DNA of 64,000 nt from Faecousia sp. (GCA_029257335.1 JARIBV010000041.1:1-64000), one strand, 5' to 3'; shown: positions 41,039 to 50,472, counted from the stretch's first letter. A program made the numbers and translations. The notes: generated by a model not told the origin, from the sequence alone.

Positions 41039-42076
41039 CTACAGAGGAAGCTGGGTTTGCCCCAGCCAGGCAATGCCCAGATGGTCATAGGCCAGCTGGG
41101 TAACGCATCTGCCTCTGGGGGTTCGGGTGAGAAAGCCCAGCTGCATGAGGTAAGGTTCATAGACATCTTCCAGGGTGACCGCCTCTTCTCCGATGGTGGC
41201 GGCAAGGGTTTCCAGGCCCACAGGGCCGCCGCCGTAGTTTTGAATGATGGCGGTGAGCATCCGGCGGTCGATGGCATCCAGACCCAGCCGGTCCACCTCC
41301 AGACGGCTGAGGGCCAGATCGGCGGCCTCCTTGGTGATGACGCCGTCTGCGCAGACCTGGGCAAAATCCCGGACCCGGCGCAAAAAGCGGTTGGCGATTC
41401 TGGGGGTTCCCCGGCTTCTGGCGGCAATTTCCAGGGCACCTGCTGGATCGATCTCCATGCCAAGCAAGGTAGCGGACCGGGTGACGATCCGGGCCAGCTC
41501 CTGGGGAGAATAGAGCTCCAGTCGCAAAGAGACACCGAACCGGTCCCGCAGCGGGCTGGAAAGCTGCCCGGCTCTGGTGGTGGCTCCCACCAGGGTGAAT
41601 TTGGGAAGGTCCAGCCGAATGGAGTTGGCGGAGGGGCCTTTGCCCACAATGATATCAATGGCAAAGTCCTCCATGGCGGGGTAGAGGATCTCCTCCACCA
41701 CCCGGTTGAGCCGATGGATTTCGTCAATAAAGAGAACATCGCCTGGGTTCAGGTTGGTGAGCAGGGCGGCAAGATCTCCGGGCTTTTCAATGGCGGGGCC
41801 GGAGGTCACCCGGATTCCGGCTCCCATCTCGTTGGCAATAATGCCTGCCAGGGTGGTTTTACCCAGCCCGGGAGGGCCATAGAGCAGGGTGTGGTCCAGA
41901 GGCTCGTTCCTGCGCCGCGCGGCCTCCAGATAGACGGAAAGATTGCTCTTGGCCTTCTCCTGACCGGTATAGTCGGACAGAAGCTTGGGCCGGAGACTGA
42001 CCTCCCCGGCATCCAGACTGGTGAGGGTAGGGGTAATGACAGGAGATTCCAGCTCCTGAGAAAATTCAATGCTCAT
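41039..42076 (-). CDS. ruvB: Holliday junction branch migration ATPase RuvB
   Basis: RuvB is the hexameric motor that, with RuvA, drives branch migration of Holliday junctions. The 345-residue protein has Walker A '[20 protein letters not shown]', Walker B '[13 protein letters not shown]', sensor '[20 protein letters not shown]' with the arginine finger, and the C-terminal winged helix '[24 protein letters not shown]'. It lies three bases after ruvA, and ruvC is the next gene upstream, so the three form one repair operon. The length is normal. Confidence 0.98.
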   Translation of the reverse strand: MSIEFSQELESPVITPTLTSLDAGEVSLRPKLLSDYTGQEKAKSNLSVYLEAARRRNEPLDHTLLYGPPGLGKTTLAGIIANEMGAGIRVTSGPAIEKPGDLAALLTNLNPGDVLFIDEIHRLNRVVEEILYPAMEDFAIDIIVGKGPSANSIRLDLPKFTLVGATTRAGQLSSPLRDRFGVSLRLELYSPQELARIVTRSATLLGMEIDPAGALEIAARSRGTPRIANRFLRRVRDFAQVCADGVITKEAADLALSRLEVDRLGLDAIDRRMLTAIIQNYGGGPVGLETLAATIGEEAVTLEDVYEPYLMQLGFLTRTPRGRCVTQLAYDHLGIAWLGQTQLPL

Positions 42077-42079
42077 GGT

Positions 42080-42682
42080 TTATCCTTTCATCACCATGGC
42101 CCGGAGGGCATGGCGTATCATATCTTCCGTGGAGGCGGAAGCATCACAGCCCTTGAGGGCGGCAGCGATTTCGCCGGAGGAATAGCCCAGCTCCTGAAGG
42201 GCCGCCGTTGCCATGGCCACGCTGTTGCCGGAGGGGGCGGGGGCAGACACGGTAGGGCCGGAAAAATCCAGTTCTGCGCCGGTACTTCCGATTTTATCCT
42301 TTAATTCCAGGATAATACGCTGAGCCAGCTTTTTTCCCACTCCCTGGGCCAGGGTCAGGGCTTTTTCGTCGCCGGTCATGACCGCCAGGGTAAAGGCCTG
42401 GGGGCCGCCGCAGGACAGGATGGAAAGGGCGGCCTTTGGACCGACTCCCGTGACACCCACAAGGAGCTGATAGCATCGCTGCTCCTCCCGGGAGCTGAAA
42501 CCGGTAAGATCAAAGGCATCCTCCCGGATGGATTCGCAGATATAGAGCTTGGCGGGCTGGTTCAGCTTCAGCTGTGCGGCGGTGTAGGAGGACACGGCGC
42601 AGCCGTAGCCTACACCGTTGCAGTCCACCACGGCAAAATTCGGCTCCAGCAGGGCGATGGAGCCATGCAGATAGTAAAACAT
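42080..42682 (-). CDS. ruvA: Holliday junction DNA-binding protein RuvA
   Basis: RuvA binds the four-way junction and targets RuvB to it. The 200-residue protein has the N-terminal OB fold ('MFYYLHGSIALLEPNFAVVDCNGVGYGCAVS'), two helix-hairpin-helix motifs ('LLVGVTGVGPKAALSILS', 'LAQGVGKKLAQRIILELKDK') and the C-terminal RuvB-binding helices ('ALQELGYSSGEIAAALKGC'). The ATG is 30 bases after ruvC, and ruvB follows after three bases. All expected domains are present. Confidence 0.98.
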   Translation of the reverse strand: MFYYLHGSIALLEPNFAVVDCNGVGYGCAVSSYTAAQLKLNQPAKLYICESIREDAFDLTGFSSREEQRCYQLLVGVTGVGPKAALSILSCGGPQAFTLAVMTGDEKALTLAQGVGKKLAQRIILELKDKIGSTGAELDFSGPTVSAPAPSGNSVAMATAALQELGYSSGEIAAALKGCDASASTEDMIRHALRAMVMKG

Positions 42683-42712
42683 AGGCAGTACCTCATGTGA
42701 AGATGGTAAAAA

Positions 42713-43201
42713 TCAGGTTCTGGACAGCAGGGAAGTGGCACTTCTGGCGTGACAGATTGCAATGGCGATGGCATCGGCGGCATCATCGGGCCGGGGCAGC
42801 CGCTCCAGCTTCAAAAGTCTGCGGGTCATGTCCATGACCTGGTGTTTGGTGGCGTTTCCGTAGCCCACCACAGACTGTTTGACCTGCATGGGCTTATAGG
42901 AAAAAACGGGCAGGTCTCTTTGAGAGGCGGCAAGGAGCACCACCCCTCTGGCCTGGGCGACGCCGATGCCGGTGGTGACATTCTGGCCGAAAAACAGCTC
43001 CTCAATGGCCATAGCCTCTGGGTTTGCACCGTCCAGCAGCTGGCACAGGTCCAGATACAGCATTTCCAGCCGCTTGGGGAAGTCCATTCCCGGGGGCGTG
43101 GTGATGACGCCGCATTGGATCAGCTGATAGCTGCCCCGGCTGGCCTCCAGAATGGAGAAGCCCGTGGTGCCGTAACCGGGGTCGATTCCTAAAATCCGCA
43201 T
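42713..43201 (-). CDS. ruvC: Holliday junction resolvase RuvC
   Basis: RuvC cuts Holliday junctions symmetrically. The 162-residue protein carries the four catalytic acids: Asp in 'ILGIDPGYGTTG', Glu in 'MAIEELFFGQN', and the pair in 'DDAADAIAIAICH', with 'VKQSVVGYGNATKHQV' as substrate loop. The start is ATG 43201, one base after the stop of a 57-residue membrane protein gene; the tracked longer ORF runs through that gene in another frame. The ribosome site is weak, so translation may depend on coupling to the small gene upstream. Confidence 0.97.
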   Translation of the reverse strand: MRILGIDPGYGTTGFSILEASRGSYQLIQCGVITTPPGMDFPKRLEMLYLDLCQLLDGANPEAMAIEELFFGQNVTTGIGVAQARGVVLLAASQRDLPVFSYKPMQVKQSVVGYGNATKHQVMDMTRRLLKLERLPRPDDAADAIAIAICHARSATSLLSRT

Positions 43202-43202
43202 C

Positions 43203-43376
43203 TCAGTAGGGAAAGGCGATGCCGTAATAGTACAGGCATACACCAACCACCATAATGGCAAGCAGGATCCAGGCCAGGACCAGCTGCCACTTGGGACGGG
43301 GGACATATTTGGGTTTTTCTTCCGCGGGTGTTTGCGCTGATACTTCCTCCTGGGGAAGCTCCTTGTGTTCGTCCAT
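43203..43376 (-). CDS. 57-residue single-span membrane protein upstream of ruvC
   Basis: This gene is too short for the ORF track. AAGGAG lies six bases before ATG 43376. The product starts with an acidic head ('MDEHKELPQEEVSAQTPAEE'), has a basic stretch 'PKYVPRPKWQ' and one span 'LVLAWILLAIMVVGVCLYYY', and ends '...GIAFPY'. Its TGA is followed one base later by the ruvC ATG, so translation is probably coupled. The function is unknown. The Pro/Glu head plus a single span resembles many small Firmicute membrane proteins. Confidence 0.75.
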   Translation of the reverse strand: MDEHKELPQEEVSAQTPAEEKPKYVPRPKWQLVLAWILLAIMVVGVCLYYYGIAFPY

Positions 43377-43645
43377 GGGATACTCCTTAAAACATACAGA
43401 ATTGTGATAGCTCTATTATAGCACAAATTTTCACAAATGCTACCGGCAGTTTCGGCCTTCCCGGCCCAATAGGAGGAGAATATGAAGAAACTTTGAATTT
43501 CTTCGGAGAAAGAGATTTCCGGGGAATTTGCCTCTTTCGTTTTGGAAATGGGTATGATATAATGATACGACTGAACTTATGTATAAAAGCCTGATTGAAA
43601 AAGGCAGGCTGTGTCAGAATTTGCCCCACGAATGGAGGTTATTTT

Positions 43646-46249
43646 ATGGCAAAAAAATCAAAAAAGACAATGATTTGGATGCGTAAAAAAGACTACTATG
43701 AATTTCCGTGGTATCTTCGGGTGCCCCGGAACCTGTTTATGGTAGCATGGACCATGGCAAAGGTGGCCTTTGGTGCCGCCCTGGTGGCCGTGGCAGTGGT
43801 GCTGATTACCAGCGGTGCCCTGGGTAAAATCATGGGAGATTACCTGCAAAATGAGGTCATCCCCAATTCGGAATTCAATGTGGAGAACTTCAATCTGGAC
43901 CGCAGCTCCTTCATCCACTATGTGGATCGGGATACGAAACAGATCTATGATCTGCAGCAGATCTATACCACTGTGGACCGTGTGTGGGCGCCATATGAGA
44001 GCATCCCAAAGGATCTGGTCCATGCGGCGGTGGCCATTGAGGACAAGCGGTTTTTCCAGCATCAGGGCGTGGACTGGTTCACCACCACCAAGGCCTGCTT
44101 CAATATGTTCCTGGGCAGCCGCTCCACCTTTGGCGGCTCCACCATTACCCAGCAGCTCATCAAGAACCTCACCGAAGAGGACGATGTGACGGTCCGCAGA
44201 AAGGTGACGGAAATCTTCCGGGCCTTGCAGTTTGAGGACCGGTACACCAAGGAAAAGATCATGGAATGGTATCTCAATACCATCTATCTGGGAGAATCCT
44301 GCTATGGAGTCCAGACCGCTGCCCGGACTTATTTCGGTAAGGATGTGCAGGACCTCACCACGGCGGAGTGTGCCAGCCTTATCAGTATCACCAACAACCC
44401 CTCTCTGTTTGACCCCTATATCAGCGAAACCAGAAACCGGGAACGGCAGCTCATTGTGCTGGATGAAATGTACAAGCAGGGCTATATCCCCACCAAGGAA
44501 GCCTATGAGGAAGCCGTCAACCAGGAGATGGTCTTTACCAGCGTCTATCAGAAGGGCGACACCTACACCTGCCCCAACTGCGGCCTGAAGGGTGCCCGGA
44601 ATGTATTCAAGTTCTCTGAGGACGAGAAAATTTACACCTGTCCCAACTGCGGCGCAAAGGTGGACATCCCCATTCAGGAAGAGGACTTCTACACCTATTT
44701 TGAAGATACCGTCATTCGGGACGTGTGCTATGACCTGATGGACAAGTATGGCTACACCTATAAGACTGCCATGCAGACCATCAAAACCGGCGGCTATCAC
44801 ATCTATACTACTCTGGATCCCAGAGTGCAGAAGCTGGTGGACAATGTCTATGAGGACCTGTCCCAGATCCCAACGGTAAACAGCAACCAGCAGCTGCAAT
44901 CGGCCATTGTGGTCATTGACAATGCAACGGGTGACATTGTGGCAATGTCCGGCGGCGTGGGCAAGAAGGAAACCTACCTGGGCTTTAACCGTGCCACCCA
45001 GGCCACCTTGCAGCCCGGTTCCGCCATCAAGCCCATCTCCGTATATGCTCCCGCCATGGATCAGGGTCTCATTGACCCCTCCACGGTGCTGTTTGATGGC
45101 CCCCTCTATGACAGCTATCCCAAGAACTATGACTGGACCTACAGCGGCAATACCACCATTTTGGATGCCGTCAGCCAGTCCATGAACACCATTGCCTGCC
45201 GGGTGGTGGAGTCCATGGGCTACAAAACAAGCTTTGACTACGCCAGAAATAAGTTTGGCATTTCCACCCTGGTGGAGAGCGAGGAGATCAACGGCTCTGA
45301 AAAGACCGATGTGGCTCTTGCGCCTTTGTCCATGGGTGCGCTTACCTATGGTGTCACCGTGCGAAACCTCACCACTGCCTTTGCCAGCCTTACCAATGGC
45401 GGCGTGTGGAGAGAGGGCAGAACCTATCTCAAGGTTCTGGACTCCGACGGCAATGTGGTGCTGGACAACACCCAGGAGACCCACCGCGCAGTCAGCGAGA
45501 AGGCAGCAAACTATATGAACTATATGCTGGACTACGCCGTCAGCTATGGCACCGCCTCTCCCGCCAGAATCCCCGGCATGTCCGTGGCGGGCAAGACCGG
45601 TACCACCAGCGATGACAATGACCGTTGGTTTGCAGGCTATACCCCCTACTACACCGCTGTGGTGTGGTGCGGCTTTGACCAGCCTGAGACCATCTATCTG
45701 ACCAATAACTACACCAACCCCTCTGCCCGTCTGTGGCATGCCGTTATGGAGCCTCTCCATGAGGGCCTGGAGGACAAGCCCCTGTATGATTACAATCACA
45801 TGCAGACGGTGGCCATCTGTACGGAGTCCGGCCTTTTGGCCACCGAGGCCTGCTACGCAGACCCCAGAGAATATTCCTGCGTCATGACCACATCGCTGTA
45901 CCCCGAGGATGTGCCCAAGGGCTACTGCAATCTCCATGTGATGACCCCCTACTGTGAATCCGGCCATGCACCTGCCGGTCCCTTCTGCGGACTGATCCCC
46001 GGTAATCATGTGGTCAACCGGGGCCTTGTGAAGATGAGCGCCGAGCTGAGACAGGCCTATGCTTCCGCCGGGCTGGATTATTCCAGCTTCATCTACCCGG
46101 AAAGCGACGGCAAGGTTTCCAAGTGCCCCATCCACTCCATCGCACCGCCCAAGCCTACGGAGCCCACAAAGCCCGGAAAGCCGGATAAGCCCACGGAACC
46201 TACAGAGCCCACAGAACCCGCAGAACCTACACCGCCAAACGGAGGCTAA
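43646..46249 (+). CDS. Class A penicillin-binding protein with zinc-ribbon insert
   Basis: The 867-residue enzyme polymerises and cross-links peptidoglycan outside the membrane. It has one span at about residues 35-60, a GT51 transglycosylase domain with catalytic Glu132 ('IEDKRFFQHQGVDW') and 'GGSTITQQLIKNL', and a transpeptidase domain with Ser459 ('QPGSAIKP'), 'SQSMNT' and 'AGKTGTTSDD'. Between the two lies an extra segment with Cys309/312 and Cys332/335 ('CPNCGLKG', 'CPNCGAKV'), which reads as a zinc ribbon. The tail is a Pro/Thr/Glu/Lys repeat. The start is ATG 43646 with GGAGG seven bases upstream. A TATAAT box lies at 43558-43563. Confidence 0.95.
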   Translation: MAKKSKKTMIWMRKKDYYEFPWYLRVPRNLFMVAWTMAKVAFGAALVAVAVVLITSGALGKIMGDYLQNEVIPNSEFNVENFNLDRSSFIHYVDRDTKQIYDLQQIYTTVDRVWAPYESIPKDLVHAAVAIEDKRFFQHQGVDWFTTTKACFNMFLGSRSTFGGSTITQQLIKNLTEEDDVTVRRKVTEIFRALQFEDRYTKEKIMEWYLNTIYLGESCYGVQTAARTYFGKDVQDLTTAECASLISITNNPSLFDPYISETRNRERQLIVLDEMYKQGYIPTKEAYEEAVNQEMVFTSVYQKGDTYTCPNCGLKGARNVFKFSEDEKIYTCPNCGAKVDIPIQEEDFYTYFEDTVIRDVCYDLMDKYGYTYKTAMQTIKTGGYHIYTTLDPRVQKLVDNVYEDLSQIPTVNSNQQLQSAIVVIDNATGDIVAMSGGVGKKETYLGFNRATQATLQPGSAIKPISVYAPAMDQGLIDPSTVLFDGPLYDSYPKNYDWTYSGNTTILDAVSQSMNTIACRVVESMGYKTSFDYARNKFGISTLVESEEINGSEKTDVALAPLSMGALTYGVTVRNLTTAFASLTNGGVWREGRTYLKVLDSDGNVVLDNTQETHRAVSEKAANYMNYMLDYAVSYGTASPARIPGMSVAGKTGTTSDDNDRWFAGYTPYYTAVVWCGFDQPETIYLTNNYTNPSARLWHAVMEPLHEGLEDKPLYDYNHMQTVAICTESGLLATEACYADPREYSCVMTTSLYPEDVPKGYCNLHVMTPYCESGHAPAGPFCGLIPGNHVVNRGLVKMSAELRQAYASAGLDYSSFIYPESDGKVSKCPIHSIAPPKPTEPTKPGKPDKPTEPTEPTEPAEPTPPNGG

Positions 46250-46256
46250 GAAAGAT

Positions 46257-47129
46257 ATGCAATGGATTTCCAACGAATGGAAAGAGTATGAAGTGCTGGA
46301 CACCACCGACGGCTACCGGCTGGAGAGCTGGAACGGCAAGATCCTGGTGCGTCCTGACCCACAGGTGATTTGGTATACCCCCAAAGCAGACCCCAGATGG
46401 AACAAATTTGATGCCAAGTACCTCCGCTCCAACACGGGCGGAGGTCACTGGGACATTCGCAATCTGCCGGAAAGCTGGCAGATTGCCTATAAGGACTATC
46501 TCACATTTAATGTAAAGCCTATGAATTTCAAGCACACCGGCGTGTTCCCGGAGCAGGCCGCCAACTGGGACTATATCCGAGAAAAATGTGCCAACGCAGG
46601 CCGCCCGGTGCGGGTCCTCAACATGTTTGCCTACTCCGGCGGCGCCACCCTGGCCGCTGCCGCAGGCGGGGCGGAGGTGTGGCATGTGGACGCCGCCAAG
46701 GGCATGGTAGCCATGGCGAAGGAAAACGCCAGAGCCTCCGGCCTTGCGGACAAGCCCATCCACTGGATCGTGGACGACTGCGGCAAATTCATCCAGCGTG
46801 AGATCCGCCGGGGCAGAAAGTACGACGGCATTATTATGGACCCGCCCTCCTATGGCCGGGGCCCTTCCGGCGAGATCTGGAAGATGGAGCGGGACTTCTA
46901 CGCCTTCCTCAAAACCGTCTTGGAGATTCTCTCCGACAATCCCCTGTTTGTTATCATCAATTCCTACACCACGGGTCTGGCCCCCTCTGCGGTGGGCTAC
47001 ATTGCCGACTCTGTCTTTGGGCCGAGATACGGCGGATATACCCGTTGCGGAGAATTGGGACTGCCGGTCAAGAGCAGCGGCCTCATGCTTCCCTGTGGAG
47101 CAGCCGGGCGCTGGGAACCGGGCAGATAA
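46257..47129 (+). CDS. Class I SAM-dependent RNA methyltransferase-like protein
   Basis: The 290-residue protein has a Rossmann methyltransferase domain: motif I 'VLNMFAYSGGATLAAAAGGAEV', acidic loop 'VWHVDAAKGMVAMAKENA', and catalytic motif 'YDGIIMDPPSYGRGPSGEIW' (DPPSY). This is the RlmI/PF10672 pattern of 23S rRNA cytosine methyltransferases, but the usual N-terminal PUA domain is absent and a 90-residue 'WKEYEVLDTTDGYRLESW' segment stands in its place. Rejecting the long tracked extension, I use ATG 46257, eight bases after the PBP stop, with GGAGG eleven bases upstream. The exact target is uncertain. Confidence 0.85.
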   Translation: MQWISNEWKEYEVLDTTDGYRLESWNGKILVRPDPQVIWYTPKADPRWNKFDAKYLRSNTGGGHWDIRNLPESWQIAYKDYLTFNVKPMNFKHTGVFPEQAANWDYIREKCANAGRPVRVLNMFAYSGGATLAAAAGGAEVWHVDAAKGMVAMAKENARASGLADKPIHWIVDDCGKFIQREIRRGRKYDGIIMDPPSYGRGPSGEIWKMERDFYAFLKTVLEILSDNPLFVIINSYTTGLAPSAVGYIADSVFGPRYGGYTRCGELGLPVKSSGLMLPCGAAGRWEPGR

Positions 47130-47141
47130 GGAGGAATCGCT

Positions 47142-47990
47142 ATGGCACAGGCCGTTGAAGTCAGCCATCTGGCCTATGAATATCCCGACCCCGAAAGCGG
47201 CGCCGGCGTCAAGGTCTTTGAAGATCTGTCCCTCACGGTGGAGGAGGGAAGCTTTGTGGCCATTCTGGGCCGCAACGGCTGCGGAAAATCCACCCTTGCA
47301 AAGCATTTTAACGCCATTCATCTGCCTGCCGGAGGCAGTGTCCATGTCTTTGGCATGGACACTGCCCAGGAAGAGCAGCTCATCCCCATCCGCCGCACCG
47401 TTGGCATGGTGTTCCAGAACCCGGATAACCAGATCGTAGCCAATGTGGTGGAGGAGGATGTGGCCTTCGCCCCGGAGAATCTGGGCATTGCGCCCAAGGA
47501 GATCCGGCAGCGGGTGGATGAGGCACTGAAACAGGTAGGAATGTATGAGTATCGGGAGCATGCCCCCCACTTGCTGTCCGGCGGACAGAAGCAGCGTGTG
47601 GCCATTGCAGGCGTCATTGCCATGCGGCCCAGATGCATCGTGCTGGACGAGCCCACCGCCATGCTGGACCCCAGAGGACGGCAGGAGGTCATGGAGATCG
47701 TCTCCAAGCTGAACCGGACCGCAGGCATTACGGTGGTGCTCATCACCCACCATATGGATGAGGCGGCCATGGCCCAGCGGGTGGTGGTCCTGGATAAGGG
47801 ACATGTGGCGGCGGACGGCAGCCCCAAGGAGGTCTTTTCTCAGGTAAAGCTCCTTCATCGGCTGGGACTGTCAGCCCCGGAGACCGTGGAGCTGTGCTGG
47901 CTCCTGGGACAGAAGGGCTATCATCTGCCTCTGGACTCGATTTCCATAGAAGAATGTGCGCAGACACTTTACCGGTGGGTAAAGGCCTGA
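47142..47990 (+). CDS. ecfA1: Energy-coupling factor transporter ATPase EcfA1
   Basis: The 282-residue ATPase has Walker A 'LGRNGCGKSTLAKHF', the ECF Q-loop 'VGMVFQNPDNQIVANVVEEDV' (typical of vitamin ECF ATPases), signature 'LLSGGQKQRVAIAGVIAM', Walker B 'CIVLDEPTAMLDP' and switch 'LITHHMDEA'. It pairs with EcfA2 and EcfT, encoded next, to energise several S components, for example the PanT-like protein at 5.2 kb. AAGGAGG is upstream. The gene order ecfA1-ecfA2-ecfT-truA is conserved in Firmicutes. Confidence 0.95.
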   Translation: MAQAVEVSHLAYEYPDPESGAGVKVFEDLSLTVEEGSFVAILGRNGCGKSTLAKHFNAIHLPAGGSVHVFGMDTAQEEQLIPIRRTVGMVFQNPDNQIVANVVEEDVAFAPENLGIAPKEIRQRVDEALKQVGMYEYREHAPHLLSGGQKQRVAIAGVIAMRPRCIVLDEPTAMLDPRGRQEVMEIVSKLNRTAGITVVLITHHMDEAAMAQRVVVLDKGHVAADGSPKEVFSQVKLLHRLGLSAPETVELCWLLGQKGYHLPLDSISIEECAQTLYRWVKA

Positions 47991-48009
47991 CCACGGGAGG
48001 AATGTTAGA

Positions 48010-48876
48010 TTGGCACCATTACTTGAGGTTCGAGACCTCTCACATATTTACAGTTTTGGAACACCGTTCCAGCGTACTGCCATTGAGCATGTGAATTTTT
48101 CCATTGAACGGGGCGAGTTTATCGGCGTGATCGGTCACACCGGTTCCGGCAAATCCACCCTGATTCAGCATCTGAACGGCCTGCTGAAGCCCACCAGCGG
48201 CCAGATTTTATTTGAGGGAAAAGACATCTGGGAGGACAAGGAGTTCACCAGAAGCATCCGTTTCAAAGTGGGCCTGGTGTTTCAGTACCCCGAATACCAG
48301 CTGTTTGAGGAAACGGTATACAAAGACATTTCCTATGGGCCTAAGAATATGAACCTGTCTTCCCGGGAGGTTGACCGCCGGGTGCGGGAAGCGGCCCGGT
48401 TTGTGGGGGTCCCCGATGCTCATTTGGAGAAATCCCCCTTTGACCTGTCCGGTGGACAGAAGCGGCGTGTGGCCATTGCGGGCGTCATCGCAATGGAGCC
48501 GGATGTGCTCATTCTGGATGAACCCACCGCCGGTCTGGACCCGGAGGGCAGAGAGAGCATCTTGGCCAATATCCGGGCCTATCAGAAGGAAAAGAATGCC
48601 ACCATTATTATGGTGAGCCACGCCATGGAGGATGTGGCCCGGCTGACGGACCGCCTTCTGGTCATGGACCGGGGCGGCCTTCGGATGGACGGACCTCCCA
48701 GAGAGGTGTTCCAGCACGCCTGGGAGCTGGAGCAGATCGGCCTTGCCATTCCCCAGGTGACCCGGCTGTTCCTGAAGCTCCGGGAAATGGGGCTGGAGGT
48801 CGATTCCAGCGTCTACACCCTGGATCAGGCGGTGCAGGAGCTGATCCGCCGGAAGGAGGGCAAGGGCAGATGCTAA
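48010..48876 (+). CDS. ecfA2: Energy-coupling factor transporter ATPase EcfA2
   Basis: The 288-residue ATPase starts at a TTG with GGGAGG nine bases upstream. Walker A 'IGHTGSGKSTLIQHLNGLL', Q-loop 'VGLVFQYPEYQLFEETVYKDI', signature 'LSGGQKRRVAIAGVIAM' and Walker B 'VLILDEPTAGLDP' match EcfA2 proteins. It forms the second nucleotide-binding subunit of the shared ECF core. It overlaps ecfT by seven bases. Confidence 0.94.
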   Translation: MAPLLEVRDLSHIYSFGTPFQRTAIEHVNFSIERGEFIGVIGHTGSGKSTLIQHLNGLLKPTSGQILFEGKDIWEDKEFTRSIRFKVGLVFQYPEYQLFEETVYKDISYGPKNMNLSSREVDRRVREAARFVGVPDAHLEKSPFDLSGGQKRRVAIAGVIAMEPDVLILDEPTAGLDPEGRESILANIRAYQKEKNATIIMVSHAMEDVARLTDRLLVMDRGGLRMDGPPREVFQHAWELEQIGLAIPQVTRLFLKLREMGLEVDSSVYTLDQAVQELIRRKEGKGRC

Positions 48877-49676
48877 AAGACATTACCCTGGGACAGTACT
48901 TCCCCGGAAAAACGGTGGTGCACCGTCTGGACCCCCGCACCAAGCTTGTCATGGTGATCTTGTACATCGTGGCGCTGTTCGTGGCAAAGGGCTGGGTGGC
49001 CTATGGGCTGGTGTTTGCCTTCCTGGTCACCACCATTGCCATTTCCAAGATCCACCCAAAGGCCATTTTGCGGGGTCTGAAGCCTGTGGTCATCGTGGTG
49101 ATCTTTACGGCGGTTTTGAACCTGTTCTATACCAAAGGAGACCATGTGCTGGTGTCCTTCTGGATCATCACCATTACCTGGGAAGGCATTGAAACGGCAT
49201 TTCTCATGACCAGCCGGATCGTGATGCTGATATCCGGCACCTTCCTTCTGACCTATACCACCTCTCCCATTGCGCTCACCGACGGACTGGAATCTCTTCT
49301 GAGTCCTCTGAAGAAGATCCGTCTGCCTGTCCATGAGCTTGCAATGATGATGTGCATTGCCCTGCGGTTTATCCCCACCCTCATTGAGGAGACGGATAAG
49401 ATCATGTGTGCCCAGAAGGCCAGAGGTGCCGACTTTGAGACCGGAAACCTCATTCAGAGAGCCAAGGCCCTGGTTCCCATCCTGGTTCCCCTGTTCATCA
49501 GTGCCTTCCGCCGTGCAGATGAGCTGGCCACGGCCATGGAGTGCCGATGCTATCAGGGCGGCAACGGAAGAACCAAGATGAAGGTGCTGAAGATGAAGCT
49601 GCGGGACTATGTGTGTCTTGCCATCGGAGCGGGACTCATTGCAGCCGTGGCTCTGCTGAAGCACTTCGGCATCTGA
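48870..49676 (+). CDS. ecfT: Energy-coupling factor transporter transmembrane protein EcfT
   Basis: The 268-residue protein has about five spans and the coupling-helix motifs of EcfT: 'AQKARGADFETG' and 'AFRRADELATAMECRCYQGG', both carrying the Ala-Arg-Gly pattern that contacts the ATPases. It joins the ATPases to interchangeable vitamin-binding S components. Overlap with ecfA2 shows coupled translation. truA follows after 16 bases. Confidence 0.95.
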   Translation: MLKDITLGQYFPGKTVVHRLDPRTKLVMVILYIVALFVAKGWVAYGLVFAFLVTTIAISKIHPKAILRGLKPVVIVVIFTAVLNLFYTKGDHVLVSFWIITITWEGIETAFLMTSRIVMLISGTFLLTYTTSPIALTDGLESLLSPLKKIRLPVHELAMMMCIALRFIPTLIEETDKIMCAQKARGADFETGNLIQRAKALVPILVPLFISAFRRADELATAMECRCYQGGNGRTKMKVLKMKLRDYVCLAIGAGLIAAVALLKHFGI

Positions 49677-49692
49677 TACAGAAGGAGAAAAG

Positions 49693-50472
49693 ATGCGCAA
49701 TATCGCTTTGTTTTTAACCTATGTGGGAACGGCCTACCACGGCTGGCAGGTGCAGAAGGATTTGAGTACCGTTGCAGGAACGCTGGAAGGGGCGGTGGCC
49801 AAGGTGGTGGGCCATTCGGTCCATGTGACCGGCTGCGGCCGCACCGATGCCGGCGTTCATGCCAGAGTCTATGTGGCCAACTTCCGTACGGATTCCACCA
49901 TCCCCACAGACCGCCTGCCTCTGGCCTTAAATGCCCATCTGCCTGCCGACATTGTGGTGACCCAGGCCAGAGAGGTCAGCGACGGCTTCAATTCCATTGG
50001 CTCCTGCGTACGCAAGGAATATACCTATTTGATCTATAATGCCAGGATCCGGGACCCCTTTTATGTGAACCGGGCCTGGTTTTATCCCAAGTATCTGGAT
50101 GAATCCGTTATGCAGGCGGCGGCAGCCCAGTTCGTGGGGACCCACGATTTTGCGGCGGTCCGCTCCGTAGGAACGGATGTGAAGTCCACGGTCCGGACAG
50201 TTTACCACTATGAAGTGGAGCGCAAGGGCAAGCTCATTGCCCTGCGGGTCTGCGCCAACGGCTTTCTGTATAATATGGCCAGAGCCATGGCAGGAACGGT
50301 GGTCTATGCCGCGGAAGGCAAGTTCCCCCCCAAGGCCATCGGGACCATTTTGCAGGAGGGCAACCGCACGGCCGCAGGCCCAACGGTGCCGCCCGGCGGC
50401 CTGTATCTCACCCACCTGTGGTATGATAACGGCATCGACCAATTTGAGCTGGAGGCAGGCCCCCTGATTTAA
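49693..50472 (+). CDS. truA: tRNA pseudouridine(38-40) synthase TruA
   Basis: TruA makes pseudouridine at positions 38-40 of many tRNAs. The 259-residue protein has 'YVGTAYHGWQVQKDLSTV', catalytic Asp in 'GCGRTDAGVHARVYVANF', and 'VCANGFLYNMARAMAGTVVYA'. AGAAGGAG precedes ATG. It follows ecfT directly, a common Firmicute arrangement. Length and motifs are complete. Confidence 0.97.
   Translation: MRNIALFLTYVGTAYHGWQVQKDLSTVAGTLEGAVAKVVGHSVHVTGCGRTDAGVHARVYVANFRTDSTIPTDRLPLALNAHLPADIVVTQAREVSDGFNSIGSCVRKEYTYLIYNARIRDPFYVNRAWFYPKYLDESVMQAAAAQFVGTHDFAAVRSVGTDVKSTVRTVYHYEVERKGKLIALRVCANGFLYNMARAMAGTVVYAAEGKFPPKAIGTILQEGNRTAAGPTVPPGGLYLTHLWYDNGIDQFELEAGPLI

Noticed and set aside
46128-46249. Short tandem repeat at the end of the PBP gene as a mobile or CRISPR-like repeat
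   Set aside because: It encodes a Pro/Thr/Glu/Lys tail in frame, a common disordered tail of surface proteins.
43658-46306. 882-residue frame antisense to the PBP gene
   Set aside because: The PBP frame carries all catalytic motifs; the antisense frame is a codon-bias artefact.
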